Source: Bdellovibrionaceae bacterium UBA5009 (GTDB lineage Bacteria > Bdellovibrionota > Bdellovibrionia > Bdellovibrionales > Bdellovibrionaceae). Taken from it: DNA of 9,537 nt. The notes below the pieces were generated by a model that was given only the letters and a program-made list of their open reading frames with translations, did no database searches and was not told where the DNA came from. This document shows positions 1 to 6,409 of the stretch, in pieces. The stretch's first letter is position 1. The number at the start of each line of letters is the position of its first letter. A program made the translations under genes and the position numbers. Location: positions 30,551 through 40,087 of the forward strand of contig DGYJ01000065.1 in NCBI GenBank assembly GCA_002396665.1. The letters run 5' to 3'.

Positions 1-56
1 AAAGCCCCCTCACAAACTGTACAACTTCGAGGTTGTACAGTTTGTGAGGGGGCTTT
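1..56. terminator. 25-bp perfect inverted repeat, probable (bidirectional) terminator
   Basis: Arms 1-25 and 32-56 are exact reverse complements around a 6-nt loop (TTCGAG at 26-31), with a GC-rich base (GCCCCCTCAC / GTGAGGGGGC) flanked by AAA and TTT. It lies 24 nt downstream of the stop codon of the minus-strand HxlR gene, so it is well placed to end that transcript and perhaps one arriving from the left. The T run is only three bases on the visible side, and the stem is much longer than that of an ordinary terminator, so a repeat-element origin is also possible. The left arm touches the window edge, so the repeat may be longer than seen. Confidence 0.6.
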
Positions 57-80
57 AGTAAAGAATTCAAGTGTTGTATA

Positions 81-539
81 TTATTGTGCGTCTTGGGCTT
101 GGGATGCTTGTTGGTCCACAGAAGAGTGATGTTTATTCCACCATTCTTTCAGCTGGCGAAGAACGATCATCAGATCGCGACTGGCTTGATTCAATTCATA
201 CTCAACGCGCGGGGGAACCTCTGGATACATCTTGCGAACGACAAGACCTTCTTTTTCAAGATTCTTAAGCTGTTGAATTAACATTTTTTCTGAAATGCCA
301 ACAAGTTTACGACGTAGTTGACTGTAACGAAGTGGGCCTGGGGAAAGTGACCAAAGAATTTGGAGCTTCCATTTCCCGCCAATGACTGAAAGCGCTAGCA
401 AAACAGGGCATTGTTCAGCCTTATTTTCTGCAGATACTGTGCAGCTTTGTTCGCTGTTCGACTGTTTTGCTGACAAGCCAGCCAATGCATTAGCCACTGT
501 GCCTTGATCTAGAGCTGTGATGTTTTCCAAGTTATCCAT
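81..539 (-). CDS. HxlR-family winged-helix transcriptional regulator
   Basis: A 152-residue cytoplasmic DNA-binding protein of the HxlR (MarR-like winged helix) family. The domain spans about residues 44-137 and shows the family signatures: Cys44-Pro, GGKWK (54-58) with ILWSL, LRRKL-GISEKML (75-87), QLKNLEKEGLV (89-100) and the wing motif VPPRVEY (108-114), ending in LKEWW. Cys44 sits just before the domain, as does the redox-sensing Cys of YodB/HypR-type members, so thiol or quinone sensing is possible but inferred. Residues 1-43 are a Ser/Ala/Gln-rich extension beyond the usual length of about 110 residues. The ATG at 539 is supported by AAGGA 7 nt upstream. These regulators often control a divergent gene or themselves; the divergent gene here is a subtilase. 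Confidence 0.9.
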   Translation of the reverse strand: MDNLENITALDQGTVANALAGLSAKQSNSEQSCTVSAENKAEQCPVLLALSVIGGKWKLQILWSLSPGPLRYSQLRRKLVGISEKMLIQQLKNLEKEGLVVRKMYPEVPPRVEYELNQASRDLMIVLRQLKEWWNKHHSSVDQQASQAQDAQ

Positions 540-547
540 GTTTAATC

Positions 548-597
548 CTTTTTAGGTGTTCATTTTTAATTAATAGTACTACCTAAAAAGACAGTAC
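548..597. promoter_or_regulatory. Nested inverted repeats upstream of the HxlR gene, candidate operator
   Basis: CTTTTTAGGT (548-557) is repeated as its exact reverse complement ACCTAAAAAG (581-590) with 23 nt between, about three helical turns centre to centre. A second pair, GTACT (576-580) and AGTAC (593-597), is separated by 12 nt. TACT...AGTA half-sites are typical of some HxlR-family operators such as that of YodB, although its spacer is shorter. A weak -10-like TACTAT for the HxlR gene (minus strand, 578-573) lies inside, which would fit autoregulation. The left arm overlaps the Shine-Dalgarno of the HxlR gene, so an RNA hairpin is an alternative if transcription starts further upstream. 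The rest of 598-773 shows only AT-rich sequence with no convincing promoter for the protease. Confidence 0.4.
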
Positions 598-773
598 ATG
601 CCGGTTAAGCTATTTTAAAATCACCACGAGCACAATCAAAAGTTTATATAACAGGTAAAATTTGCCTAGGCTGGATAAGTTTTCTTCATCAATTCGACCA
701 GAATTCATATTTTAAGCAGTTTTGGACCATTTGAGCCCGATTCCTACTGTTAAACTACATACTCGGAGGAATC

Positions 774-2012
774 ATGAAACCATCAAATTTAGTATTTGCT
801 CTAGTTTTTGGCTTAGGATTTTCGGTCGTAGCTCAAGCAGATTTTATTGCTAACGAATACGTTGTGAAGCTGAAGCAGTCAGTGAGTGCAAGCTCGAGGG
901 GGCTTCTTTTTAGACAAATTTCAGCACTATCACCTCGTTCAATTAGTGAACAGGGGCATTTGATCCTTGTGAAATCAGATAAAGACAAGTTTCAACTCGC
1001 ATCCCTACTGAAGGATGTTGGGGTTGAGTACATTGAGCCCAATTACATTTATAAATTGGTATCCATGCCGAATGATCCAAAAATGAAAGGTCAGTGGGGA
1101 ATTGTAAATAAGAAATCCACAGACATTAATGTTTTGCCAGTGTGGGAGCAAATGACAGGTTCGCCCGATGTCATTGTCGCAGTTTCGGATACTGGAATTA
1201 ATAGCAAGCACAAGGATCTTCAGCAAAATATGTGGGTGAACCAGGCTGAACTGAATGGAAAACCTGGAGTAGATGATGACGGAAATGGTTTTATCGATGA
1301 TGTCCATGGATATCATTTCGTTTATCCAAAGAATCCAGGTTCTGATCAAAATGGTCATGGAACCCATTGTGCAGGAATCATTGGTGCAGCTGGCGATAAT
1401 GGACTTGGAGTTGTCGGGGTCAATTGGAAGACCAACCTAATGACCGCTGGATTTTTATCAGGATCCGGTTCTGGAAGTCTTGAAGATGCTATTAAGTCCA
1501 TAGATTACGCTGTTAAAATGGGAGCTAAAGTGATCAGCGCATCCTGGGGCTCCACAGAGTATTCAGTTGCTTTAGGAGAAGCCATCGACAGAGCAAACAA
1601 AGCAGGTGTGGTCTTTGTAGCTGCCGCAGGAAATGACGGAAAAAATAATGATAAGAGCTCATTTTACCCTGCCAACTATGATTTGCCGAATTTGATTTCT
1701 GTTGCAGCCGTGGATAGCTCTGGCAGAAAAGCCTCGTTCTCAAATTATGGTTTGAAGAAAGTCCATGTTGGAGCTCCTGGCGTTTCTGTTTTAAGCACCT
1801 ACGGGAACAGTTATGCCAACTTGGATGGAACATCGATGGCGACTCCGTTTGTTTCTGGAGTGGTGGCTTTGATGATTCAAAAAAACCCATCTTTAACCCC
1901 TGACGAAATCAAACAAAAAATCATGCGCACAGTAAAACCACTGAAGTCTTTGGAAGGTAAAGTTGCTTCCGGTGGAATGGTCAATGCGGAAGCTGCCGTA
2001 TTTGGTCAATAA
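774..2012 (+). CDS. Secreted subtilisin-like serine protease (S8 family)
   Basis: A 412-residue exported protease that should be complete and active. Residues 1-22 are a signal peptide ending AQA before Asp23. Residues about 25-95 match an I9-type inhibitor propeptide (NEYVVKLK start, YIEPNY end). The catalytic domain begins near 99 with PNDP...QWG. The triad is Asp139 (VAVSDTGIN), His195 (NGHGTHCAG) and Ser354 (GTSMATP), with the oxyanion Asn287 in AAAGND. An acidic, Gly-rich loop DDDGNGFIDD (167-176) is typical of many Gram-negative subtilases and may bind calcium. The domain runs to the C-terminus with no added cell-wall or P domain, so a freely secreted or periplasmic enzyme is expected. 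The ATG has a good GGAGGA 3 nt upstream (765-770). The gene stands alone, followed by a terminator. In a predator it could degrade prey protein, but nothing here proves that. Confidence 0.95.
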   Translation: MKPSNLVFALVFGLGFSVVAQADFIANEYVVKLKQSVSASSRGLLFRQISALSPRSISEQGHLILVKSDKDKFQLASLLKDVGVEYIEPNYIYKLVSMPNDPKMKGQWGIVNKKSTDINVLPVWEQMTGSPDVIVAVSDTGINSKHKDLQQNMWVNQAELNGKPGVDDDGNGFIDDVHGYHFVYPKNPGSDQNGHGTHCAGIIGAAGDNGLGVVGVNWKTNLMTAGFLSGSGSGSLEDAIKSIDYAVKMGAKVISASWGSTEYSVALGEAIDRANKAGVVFVAAAGNDGKNNDKSSFYPANYDLPNLISVAAVDSSGRKASFSNYGLKKVHVGAPGVSVLSTYGNSYANLDGTSMATPFVSGVVALMIQKNPSLTPDEIKQKIMRTVKPLKSLEGKVASGGMVNAEAAVFGQ

Positions 2013-2041
2013 AAATAATCCGTTGCGATTTTATTGATTTC

Positions 2042-2102
2042 AGGAAAGTCTTATCTGAATGAAGAACGAATTTTCATCACAGATAAGACTTTTCTTTTTT
2101 TT
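2042..2102 (+). terminator. Intrinsic terminator of the protease gene, overlapping the next start codon
   Basis: AAAGTCTTATCTG (2045-2057) pairs perfectly with 2080-2092. The stem extends at its base through G-U, G-C and A-T to 16 pairs (2042-2057 with 2080-2095). The enclosed segment can form a second helix, ATGAA (2059-2063) with TTCAT (2073-2077). Eight T residues (2095-2102) follow the stem directly, the classical layout of a Rho-independent terminator, 30 nt after the protease stop. The ATG of the following gene (2059) is in the apical helix, and the T run encodes part of that protein's signal peptide. Confidence 0.85.
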
Positions 2103-2898
2103 ACTTAAACCTTTTCATTTCCTTGTGTTTGCAATGTTGTTTTCCGCTAGCAATAGTTTTGGTGCAAAAGAAGCAAATCCAATTTTGAAGGTGATGACTT
2201 ACAATATTCATGGTTTGCCAGGGCTTAAACACAATAAAGCCAGAATGCTATACATTGGACAAAAACTTTCAGAGATGCGCTTGTCTTCGCAAGGGCCTGA
2301 TCTTGTTTTAATCCAAGAGGCCTTCAGTCCTTATTCAAGATTGTTGGTGGAAAAATCAGGTTACCCCTATGTCATTTGGGGGCCGCAGAATAGTTTTTCA
2401 GATTTACTTGTCAGATCGCAACTTGTTGGAAGTGGTTTAGTGATTCTGAGCCGCTATCCAATAGAGAAAATAAATGAGATGTCATTTTCTTCTGATAGCT
2501 GCGTGGGATGGGATTGCTACATCAAAAAAAGTGTCATGATGATTAAGGTAAGCCCTCAAGGTTGGGGGCATTCCATTCAGATTTTGAACACCCATATGAA
2601 TTCAAATAAGGGCTCCGGGGCTTCGCAGGCTCTTGTCGATCGCGCAAAGTATTTACAAATTCAAGAGCTAGAAAAATTTCTGAATCAGAATCCCACCGAG
2701 GATCCAATTATTTTTGCCGGGGATTTTAATTCTGATATTTTTTGGAAACAAACAAAGGATCAGCACTTCTATCGGCAAGGGAAGCACCATCGTGTTCATC
2801 CCACTGCGATCTTTAAGACTATGGACGAGCTTTATCAAGACGATGCTCCGTCAGATCACTTGGCGTATCAAGTGGATTACGAAGTTACAGCAAAATAA
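2059..2898 (+). CDS. Exported EEP-family phosphodiesterase, sphingomyelinase-like
   Basis: A 279-residue metal-dependent hydrolase of the endonuclease/exonuclease/phosphatase fold. Residues 1 to about 36 form a signal peptide (basic start, Phe/Leu-rich core 11-28, small residues SASNSFGA), so it acts outside the cytoplasm. Active-site motifs occur in family order: TYN (Asn49), LIQEAF (Glu87), SRYPI (131-135), NTHMN (His179), GDFN (Asp222, Asn224) and SDH (Asp266, His267). The spacing QEAF, SRYPI, SCVGWDC (147-153), THMNS and DRAKYLQIQEL (194-204) resembles bacterial neutral sphingomyelinases/phospholipases C more than DNases, but the substrate is inferred. The ATG at 2059 is preceded directly by an in-frame TGA, and AGGAAAG at 2042-2048 is rather distant. 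The only other ATG (2134) lacks a ribosome site and would destroy the signal peptide. The start lies inside a terminator hairpin. Confidence 0.85.
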   Translation: MKNEFSSQIRLFFFLLKPFHFLVFAMLFSASNSFGAKEANPILKVMTYNIHGLPGLKHNKARMLYIGQKLSEMRLSSQGPDLVLIQEAFSPYSRLLVEKSGYPYVIWGPQNSFSDLLVRSQLVGSGLVILSRYPIEKINEMSFSSDSCVGWDCYIKKSVMMIKVSPQGWGHSIQILNTHMNSNKGSGASQALVDRAKYLQIQELEKFLNQNPTEDPIIFAGDFNSDIFWKQTKDQHFYRQGKHHRVHPTAIFKTMDELYQDDAPSDHLAYQVDYEVTAK

Positions 2899-2919
2899 AA
2901 TAATTGCACATCTAAGATA

Positions 2920-4785
2920 TTAAAATTCTGGACAAAGACTTTGTTGCGAATAGTTTTCAAAATAATCTTTAAGGTATTTACGGTGTAGTAATAAATCTTC
3001 TTTTGCTGATTCAACGATTTTTTCATTCTCAATGGGTTTTTGTAACCAATTGTCTTCTGTTGAAAACACATCCAATGATCCAAAAAGAAATTGAGTGACT
3101 CTGTAATCTGAAGTGATCAGAAGATCCTTTCGATCTAAATAATTTATCGCCGAGCGTGGCCCCTGAGCAAAGACGGATTTCCCCAAACATAAGCGTGGGG
3201 TTTTGGATTTGACTCCGACAAAATCCATAACACTTGGAACAATATCAATGTGGCTGGTGATTTGATTTCGATCAATATCTTTTGGCCAATGAAACTTGGG
3301 ATGATAAAAAATCAACGGGACTTCGTAGGTTGAAATTAAATTTTGTCTAAAAGGGCTGATGGGTTTATAGGTATGGTCAGCCACAAAAACAAATAATGTG
3401 TTATTGTACCAAGCTTCTTTCTTGGCTGCTTCAAAAAATAAACGAATAGATTCATCTGTGTATTGAATACTTTCAAGGATATCTAAGGGACCCTTTTTGA
3501 ATTTATTTTTAAATTCTTCAGGAACTTTAAACGGATGGTGAGAGCTCAGAGTGAAAACAGAGGCGAAAAATGGTTTCTTTTTCTGACTTAACATTTTAAG
3601 CATGTACTGCAAATAGAGATGATCAGGAATGCCCCAGGCGCCGTCATGATGTTCTGGATGGGGATACTCATTTAATCCATAGTAATTTTGGATTCCAATT
3701 TTTTGAGTGAGCTCGTTGAAATGCATCGTGCTGTTGTGGGCCCCATGAAAAAACGAGGTGTTGTAGCCTGCAGCTTGCAGCCAGTTTCCAATCCCTTGAA
3801 ATGGAGTATTGAAATAATCTGTTAAGATAAATGGAGTGCTAAAGAATGAAGGAATTCCTGCAAGTATTGAAGAAACTCCCTCTATGGATCTTCGGCCGTT
3901 AGCGTAGTTATGTTCGAAGGAAAGTCCTTTTTTTGCTAACTCATTTAAAAATGGAGTGTATTCGTTGTAGTCTTTGTTGAAACTTTCAAGAATAAAAATG
4001 ACCACATTTTGTGGCTGTGAAAGGCGATGACCCTCAAGCAGTGTAGGTTTTGACAAGGCCCCGGGAAGTTGGTCTTTTGTGTAATGAAACGAGGACTTCA
4101 GGCGTTCGTGCTCTTTTTCATTTTCTTCTAGCGAGTGCAAGAAATTGTAAGTGGTGTTGATCGTCAAATTGTAGAGAATGGGTTTTTGACTGCTATTGGC
4201 CTGGGCGAAATCCAATGGGTGAAATTGCAGTCCGCAAAAAACAAAAAGCAAAAGTCCGCAGACTGCCAAAATATTATTTGTGGCTTGTGAAAAATATTTT
4301 ACCTTACGAAGACTGAAGGCGATGGATAGAATCATCAAAATTCCGAAAATGATGCAGGCGACGACTAAGGGGTAGTAGTAACTTGCAAAGGAATTTGTTT
4401 TGCCTGGGACTTCTTTGAAATTATAAAGTGCGCCCCAAGTGAATCTTTGACCTGTGATAAAAACGAGTTCGTTATCAATGCAGGACAAAATCATAAAGGG
4501 GAACTGGCTTGCAAAAATTAAAGCTCCTAATAGAACATCTAGAACAAGGCGGAGCTGAGGCGACTTCTCTTTGTTTTTAACCCAAGTCTTTAGAATAAAA
4601 ACTGGAAGTGTTAGCAAGAGCAGTGTCGAGGTTGCTGAAAGATCAAATTGAAAGCCTTTGATAAAACTGTACAGAAGTTCATTGAATGGCTGGTTTTGAT
4701 AATAGGGCCAGTTCCAAAATGCAAAAAAAGCTCTTTCGAACGAATAGATCAGGGCAAAGCTGATGGCAATAAGCAAAATTTGCAT
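2920..4785 (-). CDS. LTA-synthase-family membrane sulfatase-fold transferase
   Basis: A 621-residue inner-membrane protein, about the length and layout of LtaS: five predicted TM segments (about 1-24, 47-67, 81-101, 136-158, 171-187), a linker, then a periplasmic sulfatase/alkaline-phosphatase-superfamily domain from 258. Metal and catalytic positions visible are Glu267 (VIFILESF), the candidate nucleophile Ser300 in NGRRSIEG, His416/His417 (SSHHPF), and Asp470-His471 (VADH), with the family Trp in DGAWGIPD (381-388). LtaS itself uses Thr, so Ser is noteworthy. Relatives transfer phosphoglycerol or phosphoethanolamine onto glycolipids, glucans or lipid A; the substrate here cannot be told. 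It is the last gene of the EI24-TPR cluster, 39 nt after the TPR stop. No Shine-Dalgarno is seen before the ATG, and an in-frame stop excludes an upstream start. It converges on the phosphodiesterase gene, 21 nt apart. Confidence 0.85.
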   Translation of the reverse strand: MQILLIAISFALIYSFERAFFAFWNWPYYQNQPFNELLYSFIKGFQFDLSATSTLLLLTLPVFILKTWVKNKEKSPQLRLVLDVLLGALIFASQFPFMILSCIDNELVFITGQRFTWGALYNFKEVPGKTNSFASYYYPLVVACIIFGILMILSIAFSLRKVKYFSQATNNILAVCGLLLFVFCGLQFHPLDFAQANSSQKPILYNLTINTTYNFLHSLEENEKEHERLKSSFHYTKDQLPGALSKPTLLEGHRLSQPQNVVIFILESFNKDYNEYTPFLNELAKKGLSFEHNYANGRRSIEGVSSILAGIPSFFSTPFILTDYFNTPFQGIGNWLQAAGYNTSFFHGAHNSTMHFNELTQKIGIQNYYGLNEYPHPEHHDGAWGIPDHLYLQYMLKMLSQKKKPFFASVFTLSSHHPFKVPEEFKNKFKKGPLDILESIQYTDESIRLFFEAAKKEAWYNNTLFVFVADHTYKPISPFRQNLISTYEVPLIFYHPKFHWPKDIDRNQITSHIDIVPSVMDFVGVKSKTPRLCLGKSVFAQGPRSAINYLDRKDLLITSDYRVTQFLFGSLDVFSTEDNWLQKPIENEKIVESAKEDLLLHRKYLKDYFENYSQQSLCPEF

Positions 4786-4824
4786 AGAGAAATATACTAA
4801 AATAAAGTTCGCCTAAGAACAAAC

Positions 4825-5607
4825 TTAATTATTTAAGGTAGTGTCTGGACTGAGTTGGTGAATTTTTATCGTGATGGGGTGCAGTTCACTGTCAGGCATA
4901 TTGCGAGACTGAGCAATTTGTAAACTCTTGGAATAGTTTTTAAGGGCCTCTTGTTTTTGCCAATGGGAATGCTCCCCATGGCTTTGTAGAGTCTCTGACC
5001 ATTTAAAAAATATTTCAGCGACAGCGTAGTAGGCCCACACGATTCTATTTTCTTCTGTGCCGCAATAGGACTCGTACTTGATCCAATGATCAAGACTGAG
5101 GTCTATGGACTCCAGAGCTTCTTTGTAAAGTTTCATTTCGGAATAGGTCCCAGAAAGATTATTATAACTGATTCCGAGGGCCTTTGTTTGGTCGATGGGG
5201 TTGTTGATAAGCTTGGCTATTTCAAGGCTTTTGTGAAGCCAAAGCTGGCACAGTCGAAGATCTTTTAAGTAAAAGCTATCCATGTCTAAGCTGATACAGG
5301 CATCATGCAACTCTTGCTTTGAGCCATATTTTTTCACATATTCATAGCGAATTTCATGGTAATAGTAGGCCTTTTCAAATTCTTGATTCTGACGACAAAT
5401 CCAGCCAATTTTCTTTAAACTCAAGGATGTAAATGGAATCAGTTTTTGAAATTCTTGATCAGAAATTGTAAATTCTAAATTTTTTAGTTTTTCATAGTTG
5501 GCTTTAAAAGCCGCCATTGCCGGGACCTGTTGTTGATCTTCAAGAAGCTGCAGTCCTTTGTCATAATTTTTTTTAAAATCATTTTCCAAAGCGGTGACTT
5601 CAATCAT
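4825..5607 (-). CDS. TPR-like helical repeat protein
   Basis: A 260-residue soluble protein with no signal peptide or TM segment. It is almost wholly helical and reads as degenerate tetratricopeptide repeats: about 12-45, 64-96 (FEKAYYYHEIRYEYVKKYG), 101-134, 143-176 (the best, with SGTYSEMKLYKEALESIDLSL) and 188-235 (EALKNYSKSLQIAQ). Such repeats usually scaffold protein complexes; no enzymatic motif is visible. Its ATG overlaps the stop of the upstream EI24 gene as ATGA (5604-5607), with AAAGG 9 nt before the start inside the EI24 coding sequence, so the two are probably translationally coupled. The LTA-synthase-like gene follows 39 nt later. This suggests a cytoplasmic partner of one or both membrane proteins, but that is inferred from gene order only. 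Confidence 0.8.
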   Translation of the reverse strand: MIEVTALENDFKKNYDKGLQLLEDQQQVPAMAAFKANYEKLKNLEFTISDQEFQKLIPFTSLSLKKIGWICRQNQEFEKAYYYHEIRYEYVKKYGSKQELHDACISLDMDSFYLKDLRLCQLWLHKSLEIAKLINNPIDQTKALGISYNNLSGTYSEMKLYKEALESIDLSLDHWIKYESYCGTEENRIVWAYYAVAEIFFKWSETLQSHGEHSHWQKQEALKNYSKSLQIAQSRNMPDSELHPITIKIHQLSPDTTLNN

Positions 5608-6362
5608 ATTGGAATACCTTTTGATTTTTGATTCCGATGTTTTTGCAGTAAATCGAAAGATAAAAAGATATAGCTAAGTCCAATCAGCGATGGAGTTAAA
5701 AAATTAAGCACCGGAATGTAAAAGAAAACTCCGGAAACAAGCCCCAGGGACCAAAATTTATCACTTTCATTTTTGAGTAAAAATTCAATCTCTTCATCTG
5801 TTGCATAGTCTTGGAGGACATCATAGGGAAAGACTTTTTGTGAAACATAGGCATTCAAAAAAAGTGGCCATAGAATTTGCCCGCCTGGAATTAGAAATAA
5901 TGGAAGGCCAAGGATAAATCCAATAATAAAAATTATTGTGGCTGTGATGCTATTTTTAAGACTTGGCCAAAGTCTCCCTTTTCCCAGGGGCTCGAGCTGG
6001 GGAAAATCTTTTTTATGAATAGTTTTTTGTAAAAGTGGAACCAAGAGCACGGAGGTCAGTATTAATGTTGAAAAGTAGATCATCGGAATAATGATCAAGA
6101 CGAATAAAAAAATTGCAATGAAGCTGTTCAGTTGAATGACGGGCCAGTTGGTCCAAGAAAATAAAAACTCAATCCATCGAATAAACCAATCAAAGCTCAT
6201 GAGGATGGTTTCCAAAAAGTTAATTCCCATGCTCCAAAATGAAATGATAAAGAAAAGTGCAAAGAGCACAGAGAATATAAATGGTAGAGCTAGGCGTAGA
6301 AGAACAGGCCAGCGAAATACGCTGAGAAATGCTTTTAGAATGGCATCAATCGAATCACCCAT
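5604..6362 (-). CDS. EI24/CysZ-like integral membrane protein
   Basis: A 252-residue polytopic inner-membrane protein. Hydrophobic blocks lie at about 22-48, 77-112 (long enough for a hairpin), 138-172 and 203-237. The motif LLVPLLQKTI (106-115), the segment FLNAYVSQKVFPYDVLQDYA (168-187) and the early Phe/Trp-rich SVFRWPVLLR match the EI24 domain shared by CysZ sulfate channels and many uncharacterised proteobacterial proteins. No cysteine-synthesis genes are nearby, so a sulfate role is not supported; the neighbours (TPR protein, LTA-synthase-like enzyme) point rather to the envelope. It is the first gene of the cluster. The ATG at 6362 has no Shine-Dalgarno, while a promoter-like sequence ends only 6 nt before it, suggesting a leaderless message. 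EI24 assignment is fairly sure, function is not. Confidence 0.75.
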   Translation of the reverse strand: MGDSIDAILKAFLSVFRWPVLLRLALPFIFSVLFALFFIISFWSMGINFLETILMSFDWFIRWIEFLFSWTNWPVIQLNSFIAIFLFVLIIIPMIYFSTLILTSVLLVPLLQKTIHKKDFPQLEPLGKGRLWPSLKNSITATIIFIIGFILGLPLFLIPGGQILWPLFLNAYVSQKVFPYDVLQDYATDEEIEFLLKNESDKFWSLGLVSGVFFYIPVLNFLTPSLIGLSYIFLSFDLLQKHRNQKSKGIPI

Positions 6363-6368
6363 GAAGTT

Positions 6369-6397
6369 ATGTTATGAATGCCTGTCGAGGCTGTCCA
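6369..6397 (-). promoter_or_regulatory. Sigma70-like promoter giving a probably leaderless EI24 transcript
   Basis: On the minus strand TGGACA (6397-6392; 5 of 6 to TTGACA) is followed after exactly 17 nt by TAACAT (6374-6369; 4 of 6 to TATAAT). Only six bases, AACTTC, separate this -10 box from the ATG at 6362, so transcription would begin at or next to the start codon. This agrees with the absence of a ribosome-binding site. It lies in the 47-nt gap after the DUF4360 stop, so the EI24-TPR-LtaS-like cluster can be a separate unit. Confidence 0.45.
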
Positions 6398-6409
6398 GCT
6401 AAATCAGCT

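Noticed and set aside
711..742. Possible FliA (sigma28) promoter before the protease: TTTAAG and GCCCGATT
   Set aside because: The spacing (18 nt after TAAG) and the -10 part do not fit the TAAA-N15-GCCGATAA pattern well enough.
1005..1367. Minus-strand open frame of 120 codons inside the protease gene
   Set aside because: It has no family resemblance and no ribosome site, and it lies opposite an intact subtilase catalytic domain; a shadow frame.
1534..1890. Minus-strand open frame of 118 codons opposite the protease C-terminal half
   Set aside because: Low-complexity, Ser/Gln/Arg-rich translation typical of an antisense shadow; the plus-strand gene is well supported.
2134..2898. Alternative start of the phosphodiesterase at ATG 2134, outside the terminator
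   Set aside because: No ribosome site precedes it and it would cut away the signal peptide core, leaving only a short remnant; not fully excluded.
2932..2944. Small inverted repeat ACAAAG/CTTTGT near the converging gene ends as a terminator
   Set aside because: The loop would be a single base and no T run follows, so it cannot act as a normal terminator.
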